Below, one piece after another: positions 33,883 through 43,004 of a DNA stretch of 64,000 nucleotides. The position numbers and the translations under genes are program-made. The notes beneath the pieces were generated by a model. The model saw nothing but the letters and a program-made list of their open reading frames with translations. It ran no database searches and was not told the DNA's origin. How positions within the stretch are numbered: position 1 is the first letter of the stretch; every line of letters begins with the position of its first letter. This DNA comes from Bacteroidota bacterium. Its GTDB lineage: Bacteria > Bacteroidota > Bacteroidia > Bacteroidales > WCHB1-69. The stretch covers positions 1 through 64,000 of the forward strand of contig JAEZOU010000053.1 in the NCBI GenBank assembly GCA_023413895.1. Reading direction: 5' to 3'.

Positions 33883-36177
33883 CTATCTAATTATAGTAAT
33901 AGTTCCTGTTTTGTATAATTCCGTTTCTACATTAGCATACTTGATATAGGAGATTTTATAGGTGTAAACCCCTCCTTGACAAACTTCTCCTTTATATGTT
34001 CCATCCCAAGTAGCATTGGGGTCAACACTTTGGAAAACAGCTTCTCCAAAACGATTATAAATGGTGATGTGATATTTCAAAACATCGGTAACAAAAACTT
34101 GGAATAGGTCGTTATTGCCATCGCTGTTGGGAGAAAAACTATTCGGAACGTAAAATGCGTAATTATCAACTACATCAATAGTTTGCAAGGTGTCGTCAGA
34201 ACAACCTGCATTGTTAGTTACGGTTAGCATAATATTGAAGGAACGATCTGAATCTACATGATATGCGTGCGCTGGGTCAGATTCATTACTAATAGAACCA
34301 TCACCAAAATTCCAATGATAATTGGTTATATTGTCACCTGTAGAAAGGTTGGCAAATGAAACCATACGACCATTGTTCGGAATATCTGGAGACCAAGTAA
34401 AGTCTGCATGTGGATAATCACCCACAAGAATATAATCTTCGCGTACAAGTTCACTTCCACAATCTTCCGAAAGATTGGAGTATAATGCAACAGTATAAAG
34501 ACCTGGTGTGTCGAAAGTGTAGTCAAATTGAGTCTCATCTAAAATGGTATCGGTATTGTTGATAACCCAAATCAAAGGAGCATTTTGCGGTGTAGTTGTG
34601 GAGGTAAAATGCACTGTGAAAGGTGCACAGCCTACTGTTGCATTTGCGTGAAAATTAACGGTAGGTTCAGAGGTGATGTTAACCTCCATCTCCAAAGTGT
34701 CATATTTACATCGATAGTTGTCGGTAGCAATAATTTGGTATGTTGTTGTTTGGGTGATATTGGCGGATGTTGTGATTTGGTCGTTATGGTCAATATTATG
34801 ATCAGGAATCCAAGTAATTTCGTTCACTTCTCCTTGTGCAACAATAACGCCAATTTCATTGCAAACATCACAAAAATCTAATACTTCAGGAGCTTCAAGA
34901 ATGATATTCTTGTGATTTTTTAGATTGAGGATAAGAGTATCATACTCATATTTATCAGGGCACATCTCTTTTTGAATGAGAATTTTAGCAACTCTTATGT
35001 CATTTTCAGGAAATGTTGCATTATCTGATACTTTTACAAGAAATTTTTGGTTTCTATCCCCAATATGAAGAGAAAAATCGTAACTATCAGATGTGATTTC
35101 AGAGGTAATGTTGCCTTGATCGTCAAGGCAAAAAATTTGAAAATCATTACCTATTGTTGCTGTTATTCCAGCCAAAGCTTGGGTGTTGATGGTAATGTTA
35201 TATGGTCGTGTACATGTATCATTTTCAGTCATGCCAATAGTCATTGTTGCTACATTACAACCTGTGATTAGTGTATCATTTGATGATTCTGTATAAGTTG
35301 CTTTTGTTTCTAATTTGGGACTTGTAAAACTTCCCTTTTTGAGAAATACACCTGAGTCGTATCCAGAATCACCAGCATTAGCGATGGAAAGTTTCATGTG
35401 ATATGGGCGACAAGGACTAATACGTGCGCTCGCTATCAACCCAGAAGCAATTTGTCCATTACTCCGCATCACAGTGTATCCATCAAACTGCATTTTAGGA
35501 GAGTTAGATGGAACAGAATTGTAAAATTGTGTATAATTTGTAGAAATGCAACTACTTGCAGGATAAGAAGTGCCAGAAGGATAGCCATTGACAGAATTAA
35601 TGGCAACTACGATGTTGGTATTTGGAATTAAAGCGATATTTTTTGTTGTAGTAGTTAGTGTAACTGGGTCTAGTCCTGTAAGAAAGAAAGCAAAAATATC
35701 ATTGTATTGAGAGCAAACGTATTCAGGGTATTCTTCAGATGCAAAAATGTATTCAAATTCAAAGGTTGGAGAAACAGCTTCAAAGTCAAATTCTAATATA
35801 GTAGCACCTGTTAAATTACTGCTTGCAATAGATTGCAAATCAGAATCTATTGCTACATTATCATCAATAGCAACGCTCTTGCTGCTTGAGTTATTTGGGC
35901 CTACAGCTACAGAGATATTTCCTGTAGTCATAATAATTCCATTACTAATTGGAAAATCGGGAAAACCTGTGCCATTGGTAAAAGTTCCAATTTTTTGCGA
36001 CGTGATGGTATTCGCGCTGCGGTTGAATTGTCCATTTGTCAGGGTTACGCCTTCGCCAGCTAATTCGTCAAGGATAAGCTGTTGTGGTGTTTGTCCTGTT
36101 ACATTAGAAACTGTAATCTGAGCAAATATCGTGATATTAATTATAGAAATAACAATGAGTAAAAATATTTTTTTCAT
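33883..36177 (-). CDS. Choice-of-anchor L / PKD domain surface protein with T9SS type B sorting domain
   Basis: The 764-residue secreted protein has a signal peptide (about 1-19) followed by a choice-of-anchor L domain (about 20-290). The latter is recognisable from VSNVTGQTPQQLILDELAGE, GIIMTTGNI, FEFEYIFASEEYPEYV and SIANAGDSGYDSGVFLK. Beta-sandwich modules come next, including a PKD domain (YHWNFGDGSISNESDPAHAY, about 620-665). The C terminus is a type B (CHU_C, gliding-associated) sorting domain: YVPNSFSPNSDGNND, YNRFGEAVFQS, ATWDGTYKG and VYTYKISYI. Type B cargo is usually surface-anchored. It is probably an adhesin or matrix protein; no enzyme motif is visible. Confidence 0.88.
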   Translation of the reverse strand: MKKIFLLIVISIINITIFAQITVSNVTGQTPQQLILDELAGEGVTLTNGQFNRSANTITSQKIGTFTNGTGFPDFPISNGIIMTTGNISVAVGPNNSSSKSVAIDDNVAIDSDLQSIASSNLTGATILEFDFEAVSPTFEFEYIFASEEYPEYVCSQYNDIFAFFLTGLDPVTLTTTTKNIALIPNTNIVVAINSVNGYPSGTSYPASSCISTNYTQFYNSVPSNSPKMQFDGYTVMRSNGQIASGLIASARISPCRPYHMKLSIANAGDSGYDSGVFLKKGSFTSPKLETKATYTESSNDTLITGCNVATMTIGMTENDTCTRPYNITINTQALAGITATIGNDFQIFCLDDQGNITSEITSDSYDFSLHIGDRNQKFLVKVSDNATFPENDIRVAKILIQKEMCPDKYEYDTLILNLKNHKNIILEAPEVLDFCDVCNEIGVIVAQGEVNEITWIPDHNIDHNDQITTSANITQTTTYQIIATDNYRCKYDTLEMEVNITSEPTVNFHANATVGCAPFTVHFTSTTTPQNAPLIWVINNTDTILDETQFDYTFDTPGLYTVALYSNLSEDCGSELVREDYILVGDYPHADFTWSPDIPNNGRMVSFANLSTGDNITNYHWNFGDGSISNESDPAHAYHVDSDRSFNIMLTVTNNAGCSDDTLQTIDVVDNYAFYVPNSFSPNSDGNNDLFQVFVTDVLKYHITIYNRFGEAVFQSVDPNATWDGTYKGEVCQGGVYTYKISYIKYANVETELYKTGTITIIR

Positions 36178-36216
36178 ATTATGCCTATTATGATGTCAAT
36201 TTTTTTTCAAAAACAG

Positions 36217-36224
36217 CAAAAATA
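36217..36224 (-). promoter_or_regulatory. -7 box of the type B cargo gene
   Basis: On the minus strand TATTTTTG (36224-36217), about 40 bp before the start codon. The -33 half is unclear. Confidence 0.5.
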
Positions 36225-36380
36225 GTTCAAATGTTGCATCATCTGAAGCAAAAATGGAGTTTTCTTTAGTGTAAAGAAGTGGAAAATAGAATATTGCAAT
36301 CTTACTCTGCAAAAATACAAAAAAAAATAATCTTTTTTACATCTATTTCCTCTTTTTTTTCATAATTGGTTTCTTTTTTA

Positions 36381-36388
36381 TATCTTTG
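36381..36388 (+). promoter_or_regulatory. -7 box of tatD
   Basis: TATCTTTG is followed by a leader of about 19 nt before ATG 36412. An out-of-frame ATG at 36405 lies in a tandem copy of ATGAGTT. The -33 half is weak. Confidence 0.6.
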
Positions 36389-36411
36389 CAAAGATTTTAA
36401 ATAAATGAGTT

Positions 36412-37188
36412 ATGAGTTACATTGACACCCACACCCATTTGTACAAGGAGTATTATCCAGAAGATATTCATTCCGTTGTTAAGCGTGCAATTCATGCTGA
36501 TGTTACAAAAATGATTCTTCCATCGGTAAATGCAGATTCAATATCTGATATTTTTGAAATATCCAATCAATATCCTAATAATCTTTATCCATTGGTAGGA
36601 CTACATCCTACTGATGTGTTTCAAGATTTTAAGACACAGTTACATAGGATTGAAAAACATATTGATGATGAGGGAATAGTTGGAATTGGAGAAGTGGGTA
36701 TTGACCTATATCATTCAGTAGAATTTGTTGAACAACAGAAGGAAGCCTTTTCTATACAATTGGGATGGGCTAAAGATTTGCATCTACCGCTTTCTATCCA
36801 TATTCGTGATGCATATTCGGAAGCAATTTCTGTAATTAAAGAATTTAAAAACGCTGCCTTTTCAGGCGTGTTTCACTGCTTTTCAGGAGGAATCCAAGAA
36901 GCAAAATGGGCAATTGATAATGGATTCTATTTAGGAATTTCGGGTGTAGTTACCTACAAAAGGTCAAAATTACCAGATTTGATTAAGGAGATTGGTTTGG
37001 AGCATCTTGTTTTAGAAACCGATTCTCCCTTCTTGACACCCGAACCCAATCGCGGAAAACCGAATGAAAGTTCCTATATTCCTTTCATTGCTGAGAGGTT
37101 AAGTACTATTTTTGAACTTCCTATTGAGGAGATTAAGCGCGTAACGACGCAGAATGCTTTGCGAGTTTTTCCGCGCCTTAATTCTTAA
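36412..37188 (+). CDS. tatD: TatD-family metal-dependent hydrolase
   Basis: The 258-residue TIM-barrel hydrolase of the amidohydrolase superfamily probably acts as a 3'-5' DNase or RNase in repair or turnover. It has D-T-H-T-H (H7, H9), the metal Glu in GIGEVGIDLYHS, LSIHIRDAYSEA, the His in GVFHCFSGG and the final Asp in LVLETDSPFLTPEP. Its stop lies 5 bp from the udk stop on the other strand, so neither gene has a separate terminator. Confidence 0.92.
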   Translation: MSYIDTHTHLYKEYYPEDIHSVVKRAIHADVTKMILPSVNADSISDIFEISNQYPNNLYPLVGLHPTDVFQDFKTQLHRIEKHIDDEGIVGIGEVGIDLYHSVEFVEQQKEAFSIQLGWAKDLHLPLSIHIRDAYSEAISVIKEFKNAAFSGVFHCFSGGIQEAKWAIDNGFYLGISGVVTYKRSKLPDLIKEIGLEHLVLETDSPFLTPEPNRGKPNESSYIPFIAERLSTIFELPIEEIKRVTTQNALRVFPRLNS

Positions 37189-37193
37189 TTTTG

Positions 37194-37799
37194 CTATATC
37201 ATCTGCTTTATCTTGGAAGTTAGAATGTCAATTCCTTTCTCATTATGTCCGCCAATGGGGATAATAATGTCTGCTAGGCGTTTAGTCGGTTCAATGAAAG
37301 TTTCGTGCATTGGCTTTACATACTTTTCATAATGCTGAATCGATTTTTCTAATCCTCGACCGCGTTCATTTACATCTCTTTGAATGATTCGGATAATTCT
37401 ATCATCAGCTCCCGTATCTACAAAAACCTTTAAGTCTAACATGTTACAGAGTTCTGTATCTGTAAAAATTAGAATTCCTTCTACAATGATTACGGCGCTG
37501 GGAGGGACTAAAATTGTTTCTTTTCCTCTTCGGCATGTTACATACGAGTATGTTGGCATTTCAATTGCGTGACCTGCTTTTAACTCTGCAATATGTTGTT
37601 TCAGTAAACTGAATTCAATAGCATCTGGGTGGTCAAAGTTTATTTTTTCTCGCTCCTCTTGCGTGAGTTCTCCACAATCCTTATAATAGGAGTCTTGCGA
37701 TAGTACACTAACGCTTTCTTCAGGTATGGCATTAATAATTTTCTTTACTACAGAGGTTTTCCCTGAGCCGGAACCACCGGCAATACCAATAATATACAT
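37194..37799 (-). CDS. udk: Uridine kinase
   Basis: Udk phosphorylates uridine and cytidine in pyrimidine salvage. The 201-residue protein has the P-loop GGSGSGKT (8-15), LSQDSYYKD, NFDHPDAIEFSLL, MPTYSYVTCRR and the lid segment IIRIIQRDVNERGR. The frame extends upstream to 37859, but the stretch from 37818 carries a -7 box; ATG 37799 gives the standard N terminus. Confidence 0.94.
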   Translation of the reverse strand: MYIIGIAGGSGSGKTSVVKKIINAIPEESVSVLSQDSYYKDCGELTQEEREKINFDHPDAIEFSLLKQHIAELKAGHAIEMPTYSYVTCRRGKETILVPPSAVIIVEGILIFTDTELCNMLDLKVFVDTGADDRIIRIIQRDVNERGRGLEKSIQHYEKYVKPMHETFIEPTKRLADIIIPIGGHNEKGIDILTSKIKQMI

Positions 37800-37817
37800 G
37801 TCGAAGATTTTAGGAAA

Positions 37818-37825
37818 CAAAAGTA
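37818..37825 (-). promoter_or_regulatory. -7 box of udk
   Basis: On the minus strand TACTTTTG (37825-37818) gives a leader of about 14 nt. No clear -33 partner is visible. Confidence 0.5.
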
Positions 37826-37856
37826 CAAAAATATGTAATATGCGTAAGTTTTTTTT

Positions 37857-37890
37857 CAAAAAAAAATGGGCAGATATTCATCTGCCCATT
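37857..37890 (-). terminator. Terminator of the C10 protease gene
   Basis: An 11-bp perfect stem (AATGGGCAGAT/ATCTGCCCATT, 37865-37875 with 37880-37890) has a 4-nt loop and is followed on the minus strand by nine T residues. It lies just upstream of the udk promoter. Confidence 0.9.
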
Positions 37891-37911
37891 TACTATATAA
37901 AATATTGTGTA

Positions 37912-40155
37912 CTATTCAACGATAAATTTGTGGATTGATTTACCATTTTCAGTTTGTACTCTCATCATATAGATGCCAGTAGCAAGGTTTGAAATGTTGG
38001 TAGAGTAGGTGTATTCACCATCAATTCTCATTGATTCAGATTGAATAACTCTTCCAGCCATATCAACAATTTGGAAGGTAACTTTTTGTTCTGCAGGAAC
38101 AGAGATAGCTACGTTTACATTGTCAGTTGCAGGATTTGGATATACGTTTACATCAGCAAGTTCTAGTTCGTTGATACTAGAGATACCGAAGTAGTGCAAT
38201 TTGAAACCAGTTGCTTCTTTCCAGTTGTCAGAAACAAAGATTACTTGGAATTTATTGCCAGGAACGTTGAATGCGCCATCAGGAGCATTGTTGATGTCAA
38301 ATCTTTTTACTAAGAAAAGAGAATCTGGATCGTCGCAGTTAACAATATCAACATAGTCACCAGCAGCTAAATCAAATTGGGTGAAAGACATTGCAGTTCC
38401 AGTTAAGAATGTAAAGTTACCTGTCCAGCGGCACCACTTGTTTTGAACGTAAGGAATAGTCATGTCTTCGTCAGAAGCGTTTAATCCTTTATCAGTGATA
38501 ACGCCAACGATAGTTGGAAGTTGAGCATTTTGGCTACAAGTAGGAATTCCACTATGATTCAAAGATGCTTCATATTCAAGAACAAAACCATAATCTGTAA
38601 CATCGTTGCCGTTAGAGGTGAATTCAACACAGAAAGCATCATCGTTAACGGTGATAGTTCCAGGAAGTGATAAACCTTCGAAGTTTGCATCAGCATGTCC
38701 TGCACCATCGGTAGCTGCTTTCATTAAGTAGTTACCACTATAAGTTCCAACAAGATTTGCAGCAGATGGAGTTGTGCCTTTGTAGATTTTAATTACGTCA
38801 GCATCAGCTTCTGTTTTAATTTTTGTGAAGTCAATGTAATATTTAGTAGCATGAGGAGCTTCAACAACCCAAACTCTATTTGAGTTTGGTGCATATTTGA
38901 AGTAACCAGAACCATCACTGATAGAACCGATAGAAGCGGTAATAGTGTCAATAGAAGTTACAGGTTTGAAAGCAGTAGAATCTGCTGGATCTGGGAAAAT
39001 ATTTATCAAGATATTTTCGTCAGCGTTGTAACCATCAATATCTCCTAATGGGTAGTAACCATTTTTATATCCATTCCATCCGAAATTTGCATGGAAATAT
39101 ACAGTACCATCAACAACGATGTAACCATCAATAATAAATGCGTGACCAGCATCTCCGCTAATAGTACCACTGAAATAGAGAGGAAGATTTCTTTCCAATT
39201 GTGATTTCATTGTATCTGAAAATTCAGCAACTGAAACTTCTGCCTTATTAAAAACTTGTGCACTAGGATTCATTTTCCAATAGGTAGTAAGTGCGTTGTG
39301 TGCTTCTGTTGAGTTAGAACCTGAACCAGCAATACCGTATGACATTTTTACTGATACTCCAGTGTGGTATAATAATTTTGCTAACTCATTAACATAAGAA
39401 TTCAAGCTATTAGCTGACATTGCTGAATAGTTGTATGTTGATGTAGCAAAGTTTACGGTTTGACGTGGGTATGAGAATCCGTAGTCTGCATCATAAGGGA
39501 TGTATGATAGGCCGCTGTTACCTGTTTCTGGATATCTGTGGTAGAAAAGAAGGTTTGAAAGGTTAACCGCAACACATCCTACCAATGCATGAAAATCACG
39601 ACCAGAAGCATCTACAGCATCAGCATTATTGTTTTTCTTTCCGCTGTAAGGACAATATGCGTTGTAATATTTCTCTTGGCTCCATGTAGTAGTAACCAAT
39701 GGTTGAACGCCTTCAGTGTTTTTTACTTGTGAAGGAACAAAGTTTTTACTGCGGAAGTGGTTCCATGAGTTTTGGTGATTTTTTGCTAAAGAAGGATTAG
39801 CAATTACTTGTGCAGCTTCTTCTTTGAATTTTAAACCAAAATAGTTTCCCTGAGCATCGTTCTCTGCAACAAATTCATTGCTAAGAGAATATCCCAAAAC
39901 GGGTTTCATCAAATCGGTACCAGATACAAGGATAAAACCTTTACCTTGAATGTTAAATTGATAGTAAGCTACATCGCCATTGGCAGTGTAAACGGTAGAT
40001 TCCAAAGTGAAATCTGATTCATTGAAGATTCTTCCAGTAGCTTCTCTTAAGAAGTTGCTAGAAACTCGTTGAGCTTCTTGTACTGGGATTACGTTGGTTG
40101 CAAAAGTAAATGTTACAATTGCAACAAACAAAATTGAAAGAATAGATTTTTTCAT
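37912..40155 (-). CDS. Secreted C10-family (streptopain-like) cysteine protease with T9SS type A sorting domain
   Basis: The 747-residue protein has a signal peptide (about 1-19) and a Spi-type propeptide (about 20-130). The C10 catalytic domain carries the nucleophile C194 in HALVGCVAVNLSNLL, the catalytic H338 in DAGHAFIIDGY, and FHANFGWNGYKNGYYPL. Beta-sandwich modules follow, then a type A sorting domain (VYPNPATDNV... GRVIQSESM... GIYMMRVQT... HKFIVE). Both catalytic residues are in place, so an active secreted protease is expected, activated by propeptide removal. It is monocistronic, with its own -7 box and terminator. It is the most obvious T9SS-exported enzyme in this window. Confidence 0.9.
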   Translation of the reverse strand: MKKSILSILFVAIVTFTFATNVIPVQEAQRVSSNFLREATGRIFNESDFTLESTVYTANGDVAYYQFNIQGKGFILVSGTDLMKPVLGYSLSNEFVAENDAQGNYFGLKFKEEAAQVIANPSLAKNHQNSWNHFRSKNFVPSQVKNTEGVQPLVTTTWSQEKYYNAYCPYSGKKNNNADAVDASGRDFHALVGCVAVNLSNLLFYHRYPETGNSGLSYIPYDADYGFSYPRQTVNFATSTYNYSAMSANSLNSYVNELAKLLYHTGVSVKMSYGIAGSGSNSTEAHNALTTYWKMNPSAQVFNKAEVSVAEFSDTMKSQLERNLPLYFSGTISGDAGHAFIIDGYIVVDGTVYFHANFGWNGYKNGYYPLGDIDGYNADENILINIFPDPADSTAFKPVTSIDTITASIGSISDGSGYFKYAPNSNRVWVVEAPHATKYYIDFTKIKTEADADVIKIYKGTTPSAANLVGTYSGNYLMKAATDGAGHADANFEGLSLPGTITVNDDAFCVEFTSNGNDVTDYGFVLEYEASLNHSGIPTCSQNAQLPTIVGVITDKGLNASDEDMTIPYVQNKWCRWTGNFTFLTGTAMSFTQFDLAAGDYVDIVNCDDPDSLFLVKRFDINNAPDGAFNVPGNKFQVIFVSDNWKEATGFKLHYFGISSINELELADVNVYPNPATDNVNVAISVPAEQKVTFQIVDMAGRVIQSESMRIDGEYTYSTNISNLATGIYMMRVQTENGKSIHKFIVE

Positions 40156-40195
40156 ACGATGAATATTTTTTAGTTTTAATTTCTATTAAGGAACG

Positions 40196-40203
40196 CAAAA
40201 ATA
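40196..40203 (-). promoter_or_regulatory. -7 box of the C10 protease gene
   Basis: On the minus strand TATTTTTG (40203-40196) gives a leader of about 37 nt. No clear -33 TTTG is visible at the right distance. Confidence 0.5.
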
Positions 40204-40338
40204 TAAAAAAAATCAATAGAAAAGTGAAAAAAATACTTTTTATAAAGTATTGAAAATAAGAATTCTACAATAGAATTCCTAATTAGAAATTTCCAAGTGC
40301 CTTGTTTATGGGTTTCTTTTGTGCTATTTTTAGGTGAA

Positions 40339-40812
40339 TTAGATGTGATGGTAGGGTTCATTTTTTAGAATTGTAAAGGCTCGATATAGTTGTTCCACAA
40401 AAATGAGCCGGGCTAAAAGGTGCGGAAAAGTCATTTTGGAAAGAGAGATTTTTCGTTGCGCTCTTGCGAAAACATCTTGTGAAAATCCATACGCTCCACC
40501 AATAACAAAAATAAGCGTCTTAATTCCAGAGTTGAGTTGCTGTTGGATAAGTTCTGAAAATCCGATTGAGGTAAATTCTTTACCATATTCGTCCATCAGA
40601 ATTACATAATCGTTTGTTTCGATTTTTTTCAAGATTAGTTCACCCTCTTTTTTTTTCTGCTCTTCAATTGATAATGATTTTGTATTTTTGAGATAAGGAA
40701 TAGCAACCAACTCAAACGATGTGTAAAATTTTAGTTTTTCTTGATATTGTTGGATAGCTTCTTGGAGGTTTTCAGAATTCTCCTTTCCTATATATAAAAG
40801 CTTGATTTTCAT
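40339..40812 (-). CDS. rlmH: 23S rRNA (pseudouridine-1915-N3) methyltransferase RlmH
   Basis: RlmH is a SPOUT-fold methyltransferase acting on helix 69 of 23S rRNA in assembled ribosomes. The 157-residue protein has LLYIGK at the start and LMDEYGKEFTSIGFSELI in the middle. The SAM-binding knot FVIGGAYGFSQDVFARAQ and the C-terminal LARLIFVEQLYRAFTILKNEPYHH are diagnostic. It lies 9 bp after the recG stop, probably co-transcribed. Confidence 0.96.
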   Translation of the reverse strand: MKIKLLYIGKENSENLQEAIQQYQEKLKFYTSFELVAIPYLKNTKSLSIEEQKKKEGELILKKIETNDYVILMDEYGKEFTSIGFSELIQQQLNSGIKTLIFVIGGAYGFSQDVFARAQRKISLSKMTFPHLLARLIFVEQLYRAFTILKNEPYHHI

Positions 40813-40821
40813 AATTTTATT

Positions 40822-42930
40822 TTAACTTATTTTACCCCAAATATTATTTGTTTTCAGTAAAGTTGAAAGATAATTTTTTATTCTTGTGTGTTCGGGAAGT
40901 TGCAATTCGGGATCTTGTTTCAATAGATTGATAGCTAAGTTTCGAGTGAAAACTACCAATTTTTCATCTTTGGAAATGTCTGCCATTTTAAAATCTAATG
41001 TTCCACTTTGTTGTGTGCCTTGCAGGTCGCCAGGGCCACGAAGATTGAGGTCAACGTTGGCAATCTCAAAACCATCATTGGAGTTTACCATTGCGTTGAG
41101 ACGAAGTTTTCCTTCACTACTCAATTTGTTGTTGGACATTAGTACGCAATACGATTGTTCACCCCCTCTGCCGACGCGTCCTCTTAGTTGATGTAGTTGT
41201 GAAAGCCCAAAACGTTCAGCATTTTCAATTACCATCATTGTGGCGTTGGGAACATCAATACCTACTTCAATTACGGTTGTAGAAAGCATAATCTGAGTTT
41301 TGTTTTCTACAAAACGCTTCATTTCAAGCTCCTTCTCTTCAGGTTTCATTTTGCCATGAACCAAACTAATAGCATAGTAGGGAAGAGGGAATTGGGTGGA
41401 CATCAGGTCGTAGCCAGCCATGAGGTCGAAAAGGTCCATCTTTTCCGATTCTTGAATGAGTGGATAAACTACAAAAACTTGTCTTCCCTCACGAATTTGT
41501 TCCTGCATCATGCCAAACAACCGCAATCTATCTTTTTCATAAAAGTGCATCGTAACGATTGGCTTTCTGCCTTTGGGAAGTTCATCAATGACCGAGAGAT
41601 CTAGATCACCATATAATGTCATTGCCAAGGTGCGAGGTATTGGCGTGGCAGTCATCACAAGAATGTGTGGAGGAATCTGATTTTTACGCCAAAGTTTGGC
41701 TCGTTGCTCAACACCAAATCGGTGTTGTTCGTCAATAATGGCTAATCCTAAATTCTTAAATTGAACGACTTCTTCAATCAATGCATGGGTACCAACCAAA
41801 ATGTCGATTTCTCCATTTTTTAACCTCTCTAAAATTATTTTTCGGTCTTTTTGTTTGGTGGACCCTGAAAGAAAATCCACCTTTATATTCATCTCTTTTA
41901 ACATTTTTGAGATGGTGGCAAAGTGCTGTGCAGCCAAAATCTCGGTCGGTGCCATCAAACAAGATTGAAAACCATTGTCCTTGGCTATAAGCATAATAAG
42001 AAGAGCTGTAATGGTTTTTCCACTGCCCACATCACCTTGTAGCAGACGATTCATCTGCCGACCACTTCCCATATCCGCCCGAATCTCTTTGATAACTCGT
42101 TTCTGGGCATTGGTTAATTCGTAAGGTAAATAATTTTTGTAATATGTGTTGAAAGTTTCTCCTACAATGGAGAAACGATGACCTGATATTTTAGTGTCAT
42201 TAATATGCTTGATTTTTAGTAATTTGAGTTGTGTAAAGAAGAGTTCGTCAAATTTAAGACGCAGCATTGCTTTAGAAAGTTTATCGATATTTTCGGGATA
42301 ATGAATGTTGATGAGTGTTTCTTTTAGGGATAGAAGTTTGAATTGTTCTAACATCTGTTTGGGTAAGCGTTCTACAATTACCTCTTTAATCTGATTGAGC
42401 AGTGTAATTACTAATTTAGATAATGAACGGGAATCCAATCCATTTTTTTTTGCTCTCTCAGAGGTGTTGTATAGAGGTTGGAATGCAAGAGAAACTGGCG
42501 AGTTTTTTTGACTACCTGGCTCAATCATTTCAGGGTGAGAAATACTCCATTTGTGGTTAAATAGAGTGGGCTTTCCAAAAATGATGAACTCTCGTTTTTC
42601 TTTGAGTAGATTTTCAATCCATTTTATAGAGTTGAACCACACCAATTCCATAGTTCCGCTGTCATCGGTAAATTGCGCAATTAATCTTTTTGCGCGCTGT
42701 TCGCCCACAATTTCGTAGCGTGTAACCTTACCTTTAAATTGCAAATAAGCGCCCTCGCTGTGCAATTCATTAATTCTGTATATTTTACTTTTATCGATGT
42801 GTCGATAGGGATAGTAATTTAGTAAATCCCTGTAAGTAAATATGTTAAATTCTTTGTTGAAAACGTCGGCTTTCTTAGGACCTACGCCTTTGAGAAATTC
42901 AATGGGTGTTTCTAATAAGTCAACTTGCAT
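40822..42930 (-). CDS. recG: ATP-dependent DNA helicase RecG
   Basis: RecG remodels stalled replication forks and Holliday junctions. The 702-residue protein has the N-terminal wedge/OB domain (VGPKKADVFNKEFNI, AYLQFKGKVTRYEIV), Walker A LLQGDVGSGKT, the DEQH box IIDEQHRFG, VMTATPIPRTLAMTLYGDLD and the helicase C motifs (STTVIEVGIDVPNAT, QLRGRVGRG). The GDLQGTQQSG TRG-like motif is near the C terminus. The frame opens at 42981, but its first codons overlap the promoter, so I use ATG 42930 (MQVDLLETP). Confidence 0.95.
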   Translation of the reverse strand: MQVDLLETPIEFLKGVGPKKADVFNKEFNIFTYRDLLNYYPYRHIDKSKIYRINELHSEGAYLQFKGKVTRYEIVGEQRAKRLIAQFTDDSGTMELVWFNSIKWIENLLKEKREFIIFGKPTLFNHKWSISHPEMIEPGSQKNSPVSLAFQPLYNTSERAKKNGLDSRSLSKLVITLLNQIKEVIVERLPKQMLEQFKLLSLKETLINIHYPENIDKLSKAMLRLKFDELFFTQLKLLKIKHINDTKISGHRFSIVGETFNTYYKNYLPYELTNAQKRVIKEIRADMGSGRQMNRLLQGDVGSGKTITALLIMLIAKDNGFQSCLMAPTEILAAQHFATISKMLKEMNIKVDFLSGSTKQKDRKIILERLKNGEIDILVGTHALIEEVVQFKNLGLAIIDEQHRFGVEQRAKLWRKNQIPPHILVMTATPIPRTLAMTLYGDLDLSVIDELPKGRKPIVTMHFYEKDRLRLFGMMQEQIREGRQVFVVYPLIQESEKMDLFDLMAGYDLMSTQFPLPYYAISLVHGKMKPEEKELEMKRFVENKTQIMLSTTVIEVGIDVPNATMMVIENAERFGLSQLHQLRGRVGRGGEQSYCVLMSNNKLSSEGKLRLNAMVNSNDGFEIANVDLNLRGPGDLQGTQQSGTLDFKMADISKDEKLVVFTRNLAINLLKQDPELQLPEHTRIKNYLSTLLKTNNIWGKIS

Positions 42931-42949
42931 TTTCTGAAAAATAAGAATG

Positions 42950-42981
42950 CAAATGTACGTGTTTTTTTCAAGATATTTCAA
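42950..42981 (-). promoter_or_regulatory. recG promoter
   Basis: On the minus strand TTG (42981-42979), a 21-bp spacer and TACATTTG (42957-42950). The -33 box abuts the -7 box of the divergent gene at 42982-42989. Confidence 0.65.
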
Positions 42982-42989
42982 TATTTTTG
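42982..42989 (+). promoter_or_regulatory. -7 box of the hydroxyacid dehydrogenase gene
   Basis: TATTTTTG on the plus strand gives a leader of about 11 nt to ATG 43005. It directly touches the recG -33 box, so both promoters cannot be occupied at once. Confidence 0.6.
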
Positions 42990-43004
42990 CAAAAAAAAGG
43001 AAAT

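Noticed and set aside
36405..36425. Upstream ATG and seven-codon frame before tatD
   Set aside because: It arises from the tandem ATGAGTT-ATGAGTT and ends at once; no sign of a leader-peptide attenuator such as a following terminator.
40176..40361. 61-codon frame between the C10 protease and rlmH on the minus strand
   Set aside because: Phe/Ile/Tyr-rich AT-driven frame running across the protease promoter; no start context or family resemblance.
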